NCBI GenBank assembly: GCA_964615905.1
Contig: CAZTUB010000008.1
Span: forward strand, 1 to 64,000
Origin: DATLMR01 sp964615905
GTDB lineage: Bacteria > Acidobacteriota > Blastocatellia > UBA7656
Reading direction: 5' to 3'
Length of the DNA stretch: 64,000 nt
The translations under genes and the position numbers were made by a program. The notes beneath the pieces are model-generated. The model did no database searches and was not told the DNA's origin. It was given only the letters and a program-made list of their open reading frames with translations. This document shows, in pieces, positions 42,021-51,593 of the stretch. Positions within the stretch are counted from its first letter, which is position 1. Each line of letters opens with the position of its first letter.

Positions 42021-45000
42021 ATGAGTTTTAGAAGGACGCTTACCCTGGTAATAGCTCTACTGGTCGGTTCCGCGCTGTTCACTTACCTGACAAACACCGG
42101 TCAGGCGCAGGGAGGACCGGCCACCTCCTTTTATGATCTGGATGTCATCGCGGTTTCAGGACAGAATAACCTGATGACACTGTTTACCGCCCCCTCGATC
42201 AACGGCAAAGGCGTCGTTTCATTCGCCGGTCGAACGACGGGAGGGGGCTTCAACGTCTTTCTAAGCGACGCGCCGGGAGCCTATCACTCCCTGAACCCTG
42301 GCGGCACAAATAGAGCTATCTCCGGGAATACTCAAATCAGCACGTCGAATCAAATCGTGGCCCTGGAGTCGATAATAGGGTTAGGCCAGCAAGAGCTTCG
42401 TGTCTGGGACGGTAATACACTAAACACCTCAACTCCAGTTGCCGGGAGCAGCACTGCCTTTAATGACTTTGCTGCGATCCTGCCCAACCCCAGTATGAAT
42501 AACACGCTTCAACCCGCCTTTAGCGCACAGGCGAAGACGACCTTCACCCACCAGCTCGTGACCGGGACGCGGACCACCGCTTTCAATACGACCAACATCC
42601 CTCTCACCTTTAAGCCTATGATCGCCGATGACGGGCAGGTCGTAGTCCGCGCGGGCAACACTATCACTTCTCCGATAGTCCTCTACCAGTTCAACCTCAT
42701 CGGCTCGGTAACAATCGCGTCGTCGCCCAATTTCAGCCAGCTCGGCGACGGCCCGGGGATCAGCGACGACGGGAAAGTCGTGGTCTTCTTCGGCAACCTT
42801 TCCGCAAGCGGTGCCCTGAGCCTGGGGCTCACGCCCGGTCCGGGCATTTTCGCGAGCGTCGACGAGGGCGGCCCCAATCGCAGGGTGCTGAGGCTCTCAG
42901 GCAGGACAAGGGAATTGGGAAGCGATGCGGCCGGAAACCCAATCGGGTTTGACCCCGCTTCATACTCCGCCTTCAACAGGGTTACGGTTACCAACCAGGA
43001 GTTGGGGCCGTTGGGCATCGACGGGGATAGCTTTACAGTCTGTTTCCAGGCCACCCCGACCGCGCCCAGCCCCAACGGATTATTTACAGCCAATAACGGC
43101 CTGTGGACCGCGCGCACCGACGTCAGGCTGCAAGGCGGGAGCCTCACTTATAGAACATTGGGGCCGATCCCTGTGGCGCAAATCGGCACCGTGATCGACG
43201 GCAAGACCGTCACGGACATAATTGTCAACGATGCCATTGCTAACGCAACAACCGACACCATAAACGGGAATGCTCGGATCATCCGACGTGGCGAGTGCAG
43301 GGTCGCCTTTTCTGCTTTCACTAACGCGGGAGACATCCTCGTGCGCGGCACTTACTTCGACAGTGATGAAGACGCGTTGCCCGACCACTGGGAGACGCAG
43401 GGCGTATACTTCGGCATGGGGGTGGTTGATCTGCCAGCCATGGGGGCGAGCCCCATGCATAAAGATATATTCGTGCATATCGATTACATGGAGCCGAACG
43501 CGGGAGTTTCATTCAAGCCGAAAGCCGCCGCGCTCAACGCAGTGATCACCGCATTCAGACAAGCGCCGGTCAACAACCCGGACGGCACGATCGGCATCAA
43601 CATACACATTGACGCAGGGCCTGATTCGATTATGGACCCCCGCAACAACAGGAAATGGCGAGCGCGGTCTTTATCGACCACTGTGCCGTTTCAATCTCCG
43701 ATAATGCTGTGGAACGGCGCTACGTGGCATTTTGCCGACCTGTACAATATCAAGGCGGCATTTTTCGGGTTCACGGGACGCGCGCCCATCTTCCATTACG
43801 CTCTATTCGGGAGTCAATTCGGCGGGCCGCTCGACCCCGGCGGAGGAACATTCACAGGGGTTTCGCCCTCGATCCCCGACTCCGATTTCTTCGTGGCGCT
43901 CGGCAGTATGGTGCCGGCGGGCGGCACAACGCTTCAACAGGCGGGGACATTCATGCACGAGTTAGGGCATAACCTCGGTCTGTTCCACGGCGGGAATGAG
44001 AACACGCAACTCAAGCCGAACTACTTGAGCATCATGAACTACAGCTTTCAGCTTACCGGGCTTATAAAGGCCAACCGAAAGCTGCACATGGATTACTCAA
44101 GAGACGCGCTGCCGACTTTGAGCGAGGCGATGCTGAATGAAAACCTGGGCATACAAGACCCCGGCAATCACAGGACCATCTGGTCCGATCAAAACTTGAT
44201 TCGACGCTTATCAGGCACCCCTCCGGTCGTCGACTGGTTCTTTAACGGCGTGAGAGATAATCCGATGCCGTCAGTAAACGTCAACCGCGACGCCGGGATC
44301 GGGAATCTCACGGGATTCAAGGACTGGGATGCCATCATTTTTGACGGGGGCGGCAAGATTGGGACGGGGGCGACGGGCGACACAGGCGTCGAACCCGGAA
44401 CCGTTCATGAAGAGTTCAACGAGAGTGATCTCAGGAATTTGATCCCGGCCGATCTCACCCTTCAGTGCGAGATCGAAGAGGATGTTGTTGTCACACCCGA
44501 AGGCGCGGGGAACGCGCCGTTCGCGGTCACGTTTGACGCCAGCGCTTCGACGGCTCCCTGCGCGGCGATTGTAAGCTACAGTTGGGACTTCGGCGACAAG
44601 TCCACCGGCAGCGGCGCGATAGTTACGCACACGTACACGACGCCGGGGACATATACCGCGAGCGTCATCATCACGGACGCCAACGGCAACATCAACTCTC
44701 TGGAGACAGACTATATTGTAGTCGTCAATGCATCTGGAACCTGCGCCTATTCGATCTCGCCTCAGAGCGTCTTTTTTACCGCTTCGGGCGGGGACAGCGA
44801 TTTCGTCAGCGTCTCAGCCCCTCCCGGCTGTAACTGGACTGCTGTGAGCAACGTAAGCTGGATCGATGTCCTCGCGGGAAGCCCCGGCAGCGGGAACGGC
44901 ACCGTCAGCTACGTCGTCCGAGAGAACTTCACCGGCAGCGCAAGAACAGGGACCATGACGGTAGCAGGACATACCTTCACCGTGATCCAGAACTCTACCG

Positions 45001-45263
45001 CCACCTGCTCTTACTCAATCTCCCCGATAAACACTGTGATCGGGGCGGCAGGCGGCAGCGGCAGCGTCAATATCACGACCTCAACCATCTGTGCCTGGCA
45101 AGCCGTGACCAATGTCCCGTGGATTACTGTCACTTCGGGCAACATCGGTGTCGGAAGCGGGAGAACCACTTTTTCTGTAGCGCCGAACCCCGGCCCCAAA
45201 GGGCGAGACGGGTTAATAACAATCGGCGGCCAGAATTTCGCCATAAAGCAGACCTTCCCCTAG
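42021..45263 (+). CDS. Large secreted metalloprotease with PKD and two BACON domains
   Basis: 1080 aa. Signal peptide about 1-29. Residues about 30-440 are beta-rich and may form a propeller-like domain. A zinc protease site HELGHNLGLFH (His646, Glu647, His650, His656) is followed by SIMNYSFQ with the Met-turn, as in pappalysin/metzincin proteases. A PKD domain (about 815-900) contains SYSWDFGDKSTGSG, and two BACON domains (about 905-995 and 997-1080) each begin CxYSISP and carry the W-hydrophobic pattern. AAGGAGA precedes the ATG by seven bases. PKD and BACON modules normally bind polysaccharide or protein, so an extracellular protein-degrading role is likely. Confidence 0.85.
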   Translation: MSFRRTLTLVIALLVGSALFTYLTNTGQAQGGPATSFYDLDVIAVSGQNNLMTLFTAPSINGKGVVSFAGRTTGGGFNVFLSDAPGAYHSLNPGGTNRAISGNTQISTSNQIVALESIIGLGQQELRVWDGNTLNTSTPVAGSSTAFNDFAAILPNPSMNNTLQPAFSAQAKTTFTHQLVTGTRTTAFNTTNIPLTFKPMIADDGQVVVRAGNTITSPIVLYQFNLIGSVTIASSPNFSQLGDGPGISDDGKVVVFFGNLSASGALSLGLTPGPGIFASVDEGGPNRRVLRLSGRTRELGSDAAGNPIGFDPASYSAFNRVTVTNQELGPLGIDGDSFTVCFQATPTAPSPNGLFTANNGLWTARTDVRLQGGSLTYRTLGPIPVAQIGTVIDGKTVTDIIVNDAIANATTDTINGNARIIRRGECRVAFSAFTNAGDILVRGTYFDSDEDALPDHWETQGVYFGMGVVDLPAMGASPMHKDIFVHIDYMEPNAGVSFKPKAAALNAVITAFRQAPVNNPDGTIGINIHIDAGPDSIMDPRNNRKWRARSLSTTVPFQSPIMLWNGATWHFADLYNIKAAFFGFTGRAPIFHYALFGSQFGGPLDPGGGTFTGVSPSIPDSDFFVALGSMVPAGGTTLQQAGTFMHELGHNLGLFHGGNENTQLKPNYLSIMNYSFQLTGLIKANRKLHMDYSRDALPTLSEAMLNENLGIQDPGNHRTIWSDQNLIRRLSGTPPVVDWFFNGVRDNPMPSVNVNRDAGIGNLTGFKDWDAIIFDGGGKIGTGATGDTGVEPGTVHEEFNESDLRNLIPADLTLQCEIEEDVVVTPEGAGNAPFAVTFDASASTAPCAAIVSYSWDFGDKSTGSGAIVTHTYTTPGTYTASVIITDANGNINSLETDYIVVVNASGTCAYSISPQSVFFTASGGDSDFVSVSAPPGCNWTAVSNVSWIDVLAGSPGSGNGTVSYVVRENFTGSARTGTMTVAGHTFTVIQNSTATCSYSISPINTVIGAAGGSGSVNITTSTICAWQAVTNVPWITVTSGNIGVGSGRTTFSVAPNPGPKGRDGLITIGGQNFAIKQTFP

Positions 45264-45290
45264 TTTTGTGATCGACCTGGCGGAGTCATT

Positions 45291-45327
45291 AAGAAGGCAC
45301 GAACATCTCGCTCGTGCCTTCTTTTAT
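45291..45327 (+). terminator. Intrinsic terminator after the metalloprotease gene
   Basis: Perfect 12-bp stem AAGAAGGCACGA/TCGTGCCTTCTT with a 9-nt loop and a short T run (TTTAT). Confidence 0.88.
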
Positions 45328-45395
45328 CCGGCAGGCTGATTAGAGAACGACTATGAGGATGACGACCGTCGATGAGCGTGTGGGTGAATCTCTGC

Positions 45396-45710
45396 TCACC
45401 GCTCGATGGCCGGACGGGAAAGACCTGTTCCCAGTAACTCGACAGCCTTCAGCACGCGCAGGGTGCTCCGGTTGATATAAGCGCCGAGCGCAACCAGACC
45501 TAACGCCAGGATCGAGTAGACCGCAACTGTCGCCAGCAGGATCAGGAGTTGGGTTCTATCCTTCAGGTCCGCAAGAAGCAGAAAACCCACGAGAAAGAAC
45601 ATTTCGATGACGGCGGCTCCGAAAAATGCCAGCCTGTAGTGCCGCTCGCTCCGGTCAATGCGATTGAGCGCCGCCCCGCGTATTACGTCAATGTTCGTAG
45701 CGTCAGACAT
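45396..45710 (-). CDS. Small two-helix membrane protein
   Basis: 104 aa from ATG 45710, which has GGAGG five bases upstream (the longer frame adds ten residues). A polar N-terminal part with RIDRSERHYR is followed by two membrane segments (about residues 28-48 and 56-80) and a cytoplasmic tail. Third gene of a row with the ECF sigma factor (45886) and a 43-aa protein (45737). It may act as a membrane partner of the sigma factor; no anti-sigma motif is visible. Confidence 0.65.
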   Translation of the reverse strand: MSDATNIDVIRGAALNRIDRSERHYRLAFFGAAVIEMFFLVGFLLLADLKDRTQLLILLATVAVYSILALGLVALGAYINRSTLRVLKAVELLGTGLSRPAIER

Positions 45711-45736
45711 AATGACCTCCAGTTGAAAGGTTTGGA

Positions 45737-45868
45737 TCATCGAACGATCAGGTAGATTATCAATGGAATAAGCACCAGCGCTTCGATGATCGCGTAAATT
45801 ATGATCGCCCGTTTCAGGCTATCCTTTTCATCGTTTTCCGGTTTTGAATCTTCAGAATCGGCTTTCAT
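45737..45868 (-). CDS. 43-residue single-pass membrane protein
   Basis: ATG 45868 to TGA 45737, 43 codons: a charged N-terminus (MKADSEDSKPENDEKDSLKR, 20 residues) then one hydrophobic helix to about residue 41. GGGAG lies ten bases before the start. It fits snugly between the sigma factor (17 bp upstream) and the two-helix protein (26 bp downstream), which supports a real gene. Function unknown; likely inserted in the inner membrane with a cytoplasmic acidic head. Confidence 0.6.
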   Translation of the reverse strand: MKADSEDSKPENDEKDSLKRAIIIYAIIEALVLIPLIIYLIVR

Positions 45869-45885
45869 ATGAAGAACGCTCCCGC

Positions 45886-46455
45886 TCACCGATCAGTCTC
45901 CAGCCTCTGTTTTCCTATCGCCCGCCGCAGGCTTTCAAGCCCGTAGGCGAGCCGCGATTTGACCGTGCCCTGCGCGATGCCCAGCACGTCGGAAATCTCG
46001 CCCAGCGACATCTCTTCAAGGTAATGCAAGATCAAGACGGCGCGGCTTGCAGGTGAGACGCTGGCGATGAAACGCGGAAGGTGCTCGATCAACTCAGGCA
46101 TAAAAGCCTCTTCCTCGTGCCGGGCCGGAAGCCGCTCCAGCACCGATTCGTCTCTCACCTGCTCGGCCCATCGCCGCTCCCGCTTCAATCGCTTGAACGC
46201 CTCTCTCGAAGCGATTCGATAGGCCCAGGGCCGGAACAGCTCAGGCTCCCTCAGCCATCTGAGCTTGCGGTAGATAATTATAAAGACCTCTTGCAATATA
46301 TCTTTTGCAAGATCGGGGTCCTGCGCCAGTCTTGAGACGTAACGATAAAGCGGCTCCTGAACAGCCTTCAACAGGTCATCGAGCGCCGCGAGGTCGCCCG
46401 ACTGCGCGCGAAGCACCAGCCATCCTTCCTGTTTTTGATCAGCCGTATCCGTCAT
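45886..46455 (-). CDS. ECF-type RNA polymerase sigma factor
   Basis: 189 aa. Region 2 covers about 28-95 (PLYRYVSRLAQDPDLAKDILQEVF, split, and PWAYRIASREAFKRLKRERR); region 4 covers about 125-180 with SPASRAVLILHYLEEMSLGEI and VLGIAQGTVKSRLAYGLESL. It should direct RNA polymerase to a small regulon. No classic zinc anti-sigma gene follows; instead two small membrane proteins do. RseP at 12 kb could act in such a pathway, but that is speculation. Confidence 0.93.
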   Translation of the reverse strand: MTDTADQKQEGWLVLRAQSGDLAALDDLLKAVQEPLYRYVSRLAQDPDLAKDILQEVFIIIYRKLRWLREPELFRPWAYRIASREAFKRLKRERRWAEQVRDESVLERLPARHEEEAFMPELIEHLPRFIASVSPASRAVLILHYLEEMSLGEISDVLGIAQGTVKSRLAYGLESLRRAIGKQRLETDR

Positions 46456-46558
46456 TCAATTATTAAGAGACAGCCGCGCCTGAAACGGTTCGAATCAATA
46501 TTAGTCTTAAAGATTCGTTTATGCTTTAATAAATGAGGAGCATTAGATTGGAGAGAAG

Positions 46559-47335
46559 ATGCGAGTCTTAATCATCGGGGACATTGTGGGGAAGCCAGGG
46601 CGGCAGGTTCTTGCCGAAACGCTTAGGCGGCTCAAGGACCGCCACGAGATAGAGTTCGTCGTGGCCAACGCCGAAAACGCCGCCGCCGGGGCCGGGGTCA
46701 TCCCGCGAGTGGGCGAAGAGATCATAAAGGCCGGTGTCGATGTCATGACTTCCGGCAATCACATCTACGATAAAAAAGAGGTCATTCAATATATCGAGAA
46801 AGAGCCGCGCTTGCTCAGGCCCGCCAACTATGCGCCGGAGACGCCGGGTCGCGGTGTCTGGCTGGGAGCTACGGGGGCGGGAACGCCTGTGGCGGTAATC
46901 AACTTGCAGGGCCGCGTCTTCATGCCGCCGACCGAGTGCCCTTTCAGGACAGCCGACCGCGTGCTTTCAGAGATCGGCAACCGTGCCTCGGTTATCATCG
47001 TCGATCACCACGCCGAAGCGACTTCCGAAAAATGGGCGATGGGCCGCTACCTCGACGGGCGAGTCTCCGCAGTCGTGGGAACGCACACACACGTGCAGAC
47101 CGCAGACGAGCAGGTGCTTGCGGGCGGTACAGCCTACATAACCGATCTTGGGATGACCGGGCCGCACGACAGCATCATAGGCGTTGAATCGAGCCTCGTG
47201 CTAAACAAGTTCCTGCGAGGCATGCCGACGCGGTTTGAGACCGCGACCAATGATGCCCGGCTCAACGGCGTGGTCGTCGAGATAGACGAACGAACCGGCA
47301 AGGCAATCTCTATAGAAAGAGTGCAGGAGCGTTAG
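46559..47335 (+). CDS. ymdB: YmdB-type metallophosphoesterase
   Basis: 258 aa, typical length. Metal ligands appear in order: GDIVGKPGR (6-14), NAENAAAGAG, SGNHIYDKKEV, DHHAEATSEKWA and GTHTHVQTADE. The phosphodiesterase acts on cyclic nucleotides such as 2',3'-cAMP in studied members and influences motility and biofilm gene expression. GGAGAG precedes the ATG. Repeat element D starts one base after its stop. Confidence 0.9.
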   Translation: MRVLIIGDIVGKPGRQVLAETLRRLKDRHEIEFVVANAENAAAGAGVIPRVGEEIIKAGVDVMTSGNHIYDKKEVIQYIEKEPRLLRPANYAPETPGRGVWLGATGAGTPVAVINLQGRVFMPPTECPFRTADRVLSEIGNRASVIIVDHHAEATSEKWAMGRYLDGRVSAVVGTHTHVQTADEQVLAGGTAYITDLGMTGPHDSIIGVESSLVLNKFLRGMPTRFETATNDARLNGVVVEIDERTGKAISIERVQER

Positions 47336-47396
47336 GCAGTGGTCAGTAAAGAGGTTGTAAGCGACGGTGCTTTCCAATCTTCAAAACTGACCACTG
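47336..47396. repeat. Heptamer-type hairpin element D
   Basis: CAGTGGTCAGT at 47337-47347 is a perfect 11-bp reverse complement of 47386-47396, with weaker pairing continuing into the loop. It begins one base after the ymdB stop and separates it from the convergent aminotransferase gene. The unit CAGTGGT is seen only about 1.5 times, so this is the weakest member. Confidence 0.6.
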
Positions 47397-47412
47397 ACAC
47401 CTGCTCAGGCCG

Positions 47413-48756
47413 CTACCCGGCCGACGCCATAGCCTCTTCAACCGTGCTGATGGCAAAATCCGCCTGCTCGCGATCAATTATCAAAGGCGGCGAGAAGCGA
47501 ATCGACGACTCGCCCGCGCCCTGAATCACAAGGCCGCGATTAAAACACTCGATGACTACCCTGTCCCTGTAATCGGGCCAGGGTTCGAGCGTCTTCGCGT
47601 CTTTGGCAAACTCAACGCCGATCATAAGCCCAAGCCCTCGCACGTCGACTATCGAGGCGTTCTTCGCCTGAAGCTCGCGCAGGCGGGCCATCATATAATT
47701 GCCGACATCTTCGGCATTTTTCATCACCCCGTTTTCGAGTATCTCAAGCGTCTTCAACGAAGCCTGGATCGCTACGGGGTTGCCGCCGAAGGTCGATGCG
47801 TGCGCGCCGACGTGCCACCGCATAAGGTCTTCGCGGGCGATGGTGACGCCGAGCGGTATGCCGCCGCCGATTGCCTTGGCCATGCAGATAATGTCGGGTG
47901 TGACGTTGAAATGCTCGACGGCCCATAGTTTCCCCGTCCGTCCCACGCCCGACTGCACTTCGTCTGCGATCAAGACTATTCCGTGCCTGTCGCAGATTTG
48001 CCTGAGCGCGGGCAGGAAATCCGGGGTCGGCACCACGTACCCGCCTTCACCTTGAACCGGCTCGACTATGATGGCCGCGCAATCTTCGGGTGGAACTGTG
48101 GTCTTAAAGATCGTCTCTTCGATGTAGCGCGCGACTCTCGCCCCTGCGCTCTCACCTTCGCGGCGTTCGAGAGGGAACCGTATGGGGTTAGCGTAAGGGA
48201 CGTGCGTGACGTCTAGCGCCTGCGCGCCGAACCCGCGTCGCTGGGCCGCGCGCGAGCCCGTGAGCGAGAGCGTGCCGAACGTCCTGCCGTGAAACGCGCC
48301 GCGAAATGCTATGAACTTCTGCCTCCCGGTCGAGTAGATGGCTGCCTTGAGCGCGCCCTCCATCGCCTCCGCGCCGGAATTTGAGTAGTGAACCTTCTTG
48401 TCGAAATCGCCCGGCGTAACCTGCGCGAGCTTTTCGGCAAGCTCCGTCTGGTGCGGGTAGTAATAATCCGTGCCTGATATGTGCGTAAACTCTCGCGCCT
48501 GTTTATAAATAACCTCGGCAATCTCAGGATGCGCGTGGCCGAGCGCGCAGACCGCGACGCCCGCGTTGAAATCCAAAAACAGATTGCCGTCCACGTCTTC
48601 GATCATCGCGCCGTATCCTCGCCGTGCCATGAGCGGGTAGCTGCGCGTATAACTCGGGCTGATAAACTTTGCGTCCTTCTCTAAAAGCTCTCTGGTTTTC
48701 GGCCCCGGAAGCTCTGTCTTTATCTGCGGCAGCTTGGGTTCGGTGATAGCTTGCAT
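47413..48756 (-). CDS. Class III PLP-dependent aminotransferase
   Basis: 447 aa. Fold-type I motifs: SNSGAEAMEGALKAA, FHGRTFGTLSLTGS, the Asp-containing ADEVQSGVGRTGK and Schiff-base Lys294 in MAKAIGGGIPLG. Length and motifs fit 4-aminobutyrate/ornithine-type transaminases (GabT/ArgD-like), but the amino donor cannot be fixed by eye. No biosynthetic neighbours help. Confidence 0.87.
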   Translation of the reverse strand: MQAITEPKLPQIKTELPGPKTRELLEKDAKFISPSYTRSYPLMARRGYGAMIEDVDGNLFLDFNAGVAVCALGHAHPEIAEVIYKQAREFTHISGTDYYYPHQTELAEKLAQVTPGDFDKKVHYSNSGAEAMEGALKAAIYSTGRQKFIAFRGAFHGRTFGTLSLTGSRAAQRRGFGAQALDVTHVPYANPIRFPLERREGESAGARVARYIEETIFKTTVPPEDCAAIIVEPVQGEGGYVVPTPDFLPALRQICDRHGIVLIADEVQSGVGRTGKLWAVEHFNVTPDIICMAKAIGGGIPLGVTIAREDLMRWHVGAHASTFGGNPVAIQASLKTLEILENGVMKNAEDVGNYMMARLRELQAKNASIVDVRGLGLMIGVEFAKDAKTLEPWPDYRDRVVIECFNRGLVIQGAGESSIRFSPPLIIDREQADFAISTVEEAMASAG

Positions 48757-49387
48757 AGATCCTCCATACGTATGCTTGAGGTGGAAAATTCGACCGGCAG
48801 GAGCCGGCGCGATTTGAGAGAAGAGAGAGGCTAATCGCCAAAGAGGTTTCTACGAACCGAGCGGGGGGTGTATCTGCTTATCATCTCCACTTGCGTGAGC
48901 CCTCAGTTGAAATGCTCTCGCATTCTAGCACGTGTTTCGGCCCTTTATCAAACAGTGCGCTCTGGCCCGTTCGGGGGGCTAAAACAGGCTCGCGCGCCCG
49001 TTTGAGAGGTCTGCGAGAAAGGGGCCCGATTTTTCTTTAAAACTAATCAAATTATCGGCCTGAAACTTCTTGCGTGTTACATGTGCGCATGCTAAATTTT
49101 ATTTTCCAAGGAGTTACTTGGATTTAGGGCTGACTGACCGGGCTCGATGCGGTCGATGGCGCGCCACTGACTCAAGGTGAGAAGATATCAGTGTACGCCG
49201 AGAAGCTAGTACCGTGTAAAGCTCAAAGACTATGTTTACTTACCGCGAGCTTCGTCGTCCTGCCTTGAAAGTTAAGACCTCTTGCTCCGCTGATTCGTGG
49301 GTGAAATTGGCTGGCGTTTATTGTGAGTGAAATCATCAGGCGTGTGTCTGGCAGATTCACCTCAGTTCGCCGTTTACGAATTTGCGG
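48757..49387. other. 630-bp non-coding region between divergent genes
   Basis: The region separates the aminotransferase and diguanylate cyclase genes. It contains a small perfect palindrome (TCCAAG-GAGTTA-CTTGGA, near 49107-49124) and AT-rich stretches at 49020-49115. I see no open frame with a ribosome binding site, no tRNA and no c-di-GMP riboswitch consensus. It presumably holds the promoters of both genes. Confidence 0.55.
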
Positions 49388-50461
49388 ATGCGAGAAAAAG
49401 TTGTAAACATCACGCTCTTTGAAGCTGCTATGCGGTTGCACGATTCGCTCGACACCGGCGAGGTCGCTTCTGCCGCCGTCGCGACGCTCGACAGGCTTGT
49501 GCAAGCTCGCTCGTGGGGTCTTTTTTTGAAAGCCGACGAGGCGGACAGGCTCGACCTGATCACGGCGGTCAACGCTCTGGCGCTGCCAGTCGGGCCGGTC
49601 GTTTACCTCAAGGCTACAAGCAACGCTGCGGGCAGCCCTGTGGCGCTGTCGGTTAACGAAAGCCGTTCGGTTATCTGTAGCGGGGCGACAGGTCGCGAGA
49701 GTTCCGCTCGAAGAAGAGGCAAAGAGACGGACGCGCTGCTTTCGGTTCCGCTCGTCGCCGACGGTATCGTTATCGGCGCAGTGGTCGGCGGTCGAAAGTC
49801 GAAGTCGAGGGTGATCACCGGCGAAGGGCCTGCGCCTGAAGAAGGGTTTACCGCTCAAGAGGTCGAAGCCGTCGAGATCGTTTCAAGATCGCTCGCGAGG
49901 GCTCTTAGAAACGCCGTCGCCTACGCGAAGTCGGAGCGACAGGCGCTGATAGACGATCTGACGCGGCTTTACAATCTGCGTTATCTGCACCAGGCGCTTG
50001 AAGCTGAGATTCGCCGCTCGCGCCGGTACGGGACTTCGGTCTCTGTAGTCTTTATGGACCTGGACGGGTTCAAGCAGGTCAATGACGCATTCGGGCATCA
50101 AACCGGCAGCCTGACTCTGGCAGAAGTGGCCCGCGTGGTCACCTGGTCGGTCCGTGAAGCCGACCTTGTCGCAAGGTACGGCGGCGATGAGTTTGTCGTC
50201 ATCTTGCCCGAAACGTCCACGCGCCGCGCCGTGCAGGTGGCCGAGCGAGTCCGCTCTCAAATCGAGCGGCACACGTTTGGCGGCGATATGGTCGAGATCG
50301 CGCTTACGGCCTGCTTCGGCGTTGCCTCTTACCCCGAGCACGCGTCTGAGGCCGGCAGGTTGATAGAGCTTGCCGATGCAGCGATGTATCGTGCGAAGCT
50401 GAGCAAGAAGAACGCTGTGAGGTTGGCTGAACCGCAGGCAAAGCCCCTGCGCAGCCGCTAG
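49388..50461 (+). CDS. GAF-GGDEF diguanylate cyclase
   Basis: 357 aa from ATG 49388 (TTG 49382 adds two). Residues about 15-180 look like a GAF sensor domain (LLSVPLVADGIVIGAVVGG). The GGDEF domain (about 195-345) starts DDLTRLYNLRYL and has an intact RYGGDEFVV signature. The product-inhibition I-site RxxD (READ) lies five residues upstream, so the enzyme should make c-di-GMP and be feedback-limited. It has no membrane segment. Located directly upstream of mreB; no ribosome binding site is clear. Confidence 0.9.
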   Translation: MREKVVNITLFEAAMRLHDSLDTGEVASAAVATLDRLVQARSWGLFLKADEADRLDLITAVNALALPVGPVVYLKATSNAAGSPVALSVNESRSVICSGATGRESSARRRGKETDALLSVPLVADGIVIGAVVGGRKSKSRVITGEGPAPEEGFTAQEVEAVEIVSRSLARALRNAVAYAKSERQALIDDLTRLYNLRYLHQALEAEIRRSRRYGTSVSVVFMDLDGFKQVNDAFGHQTGSLTLAEVARVVTWSVREADLVARYGGDEFVVILPETSTRRAVQVAERVRSQIERHTFGGDMVEIALTACFGVASYPEHASEAGRLIELADAAMYRAKLSKKNAVRLAEPQAKPLRSR

Positions 50462-50541
50462 AGTTAGCGCGTTATCACGTTTAACGTCGGGACGCGACGC
50501 GCGATTTTGGTTTGGAGAATTTTTGAAGATAGTTGACAAGG

Positions 50542-51591
50542 ATGAGAAATTTATTTAATCCCTTTTCCAGTGATCTAGCCATAGACCTTGGAACCGCAAA
50601 TACCCTGGTTTATGCCAAGGGCAGAGGCATCGTAGTCAGCGAGCCCTCTATCGTCGCCATTAACAAGATAACCAACAAGGTTGAAGCTGTCGGCAAAGAG
50701 GCCAAGGAGATGCTCGGCCGCACGCCCGGCAACATAATCGCCATACGCCCGATGAAAGACGGCGTGATAGCCGACTTTGAAGTTACGGAGAAGATGCTCC
50801 AGCACTTCATACGCAAGGCGCACAACGGGCGGTCGTGGGTTTCGCCGAGGGTCGTCATAGGCGTGCCGGGCGAGATCACGCAGGTCGAGCGGCGCGCGGT
50901 CGAAGACGCCGCCTATCGCGCCAAAGCGTCAAAGGTCTATCTCGTCGCCGAGGCGATGGCCGCGGCAATCGGCGCGGGCCTTCCCATCACAGAGCCTTAC
51001 GGCAATATGATCGTCGATATCGGCGGCGGAACGACGGACATCGCGGTCATCTCGCTTTCGGGAATCGTATATTCTCGCGCCGTCCGGGTCGCCGGTAACG
51101 AGCTTGACGAAGCGATCATCCAATACATCAAGCGGAAGTATAATCTGCTGATCGGCGAGCGCACGGCCGAATCGATCAAGATAGAGCTAGGCTCTGCCTG
51201 GCCCATTGACGAGCCGATCCAGATGGAGATCAAGGGGCGCAACCTGATCGAAGGCGTGCCGCGCACGATCACGATCACGGATGAAGAGGTGCGCGAGGCG
51301 CTCGCCGACCCGATCTCGACCGTGGTCAACGCTGTGCGCGTCGCGCTTGAGCGCACGCCGCCGGAGCTTTCGGCTGACATCGCCGAGCGCGGTATAGTCC
51401 TGACGGGCGGCGGCGCGCTGCTCAAGGGTATCGATAAACGGCTGATGCACGAGACGGGCGTGCCTGTTTCGCTTGCGGAAAATCCGCTCTCCTCTGTCGC
51501 GCTGGGAACAGGGAAGATGCTAGCGGATTTCGATCTTTTAAGCCGCGTGAGCTGGGAAAACACCATGCTTCACCACGGGCATGGGCTCTAA
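50542..51591 (+). CDS. mreB: Rod-shape-determining actin homologue MreB
   Basis: 349 aa from ATG 50542; TTG 50533 adds three. Actin-type ATPase signatures: LAIDLGTANTLVY (phosphate 1), VVIGVPGEITQVERRAVEDAA, IVDIGGGTTDIAVIS (phosphate 2) and LTGGGALLKGIDK (adenosine). It polymerises on the inner membrane and guides the elongation machinery encoded downstream (mreC, mreD, mrdA, rodA). First gene of that cluster. Repeat element E lies between it and mreC. Confidence 0.96.
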   Translation: MRNLFNPFSSDLAIDLGTANTLVYAKGRGIVVSEPSIVAINKITNKVEAVGKEAKEMLGRTPGNIIAIRPMKDGVIADFEVTEKMLQHFIRKAHNGRSWVSPRVVIGVPGEITQVERRAVEDAAYRAKASKVYLVAEAMAAAIGAGLPITEPYGNMIVDIGGGTTDIAVISLSGIVYSRAVRVAGNELDEAIIQYIKRKYNLLIGERTAESIKIELGSAWPIDEPIQMEIKGRNLIEGVPRTITITDEEVREALADPISTVVNAVRVALERTPPELSADIAERGIVLTGGGALLKGIDKRLMHETGVPVSLAENPLSSVALGTGKMLADFDLLSRVSWENTMLHHGHGL

Positions 51592-51593
51592 GC

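Noticed and set aside
48757..49387. c-di-GMP riboswitch upstream of the diguanylate cyclase
   Set aside because: The conserved GEMM core motifs are absent.
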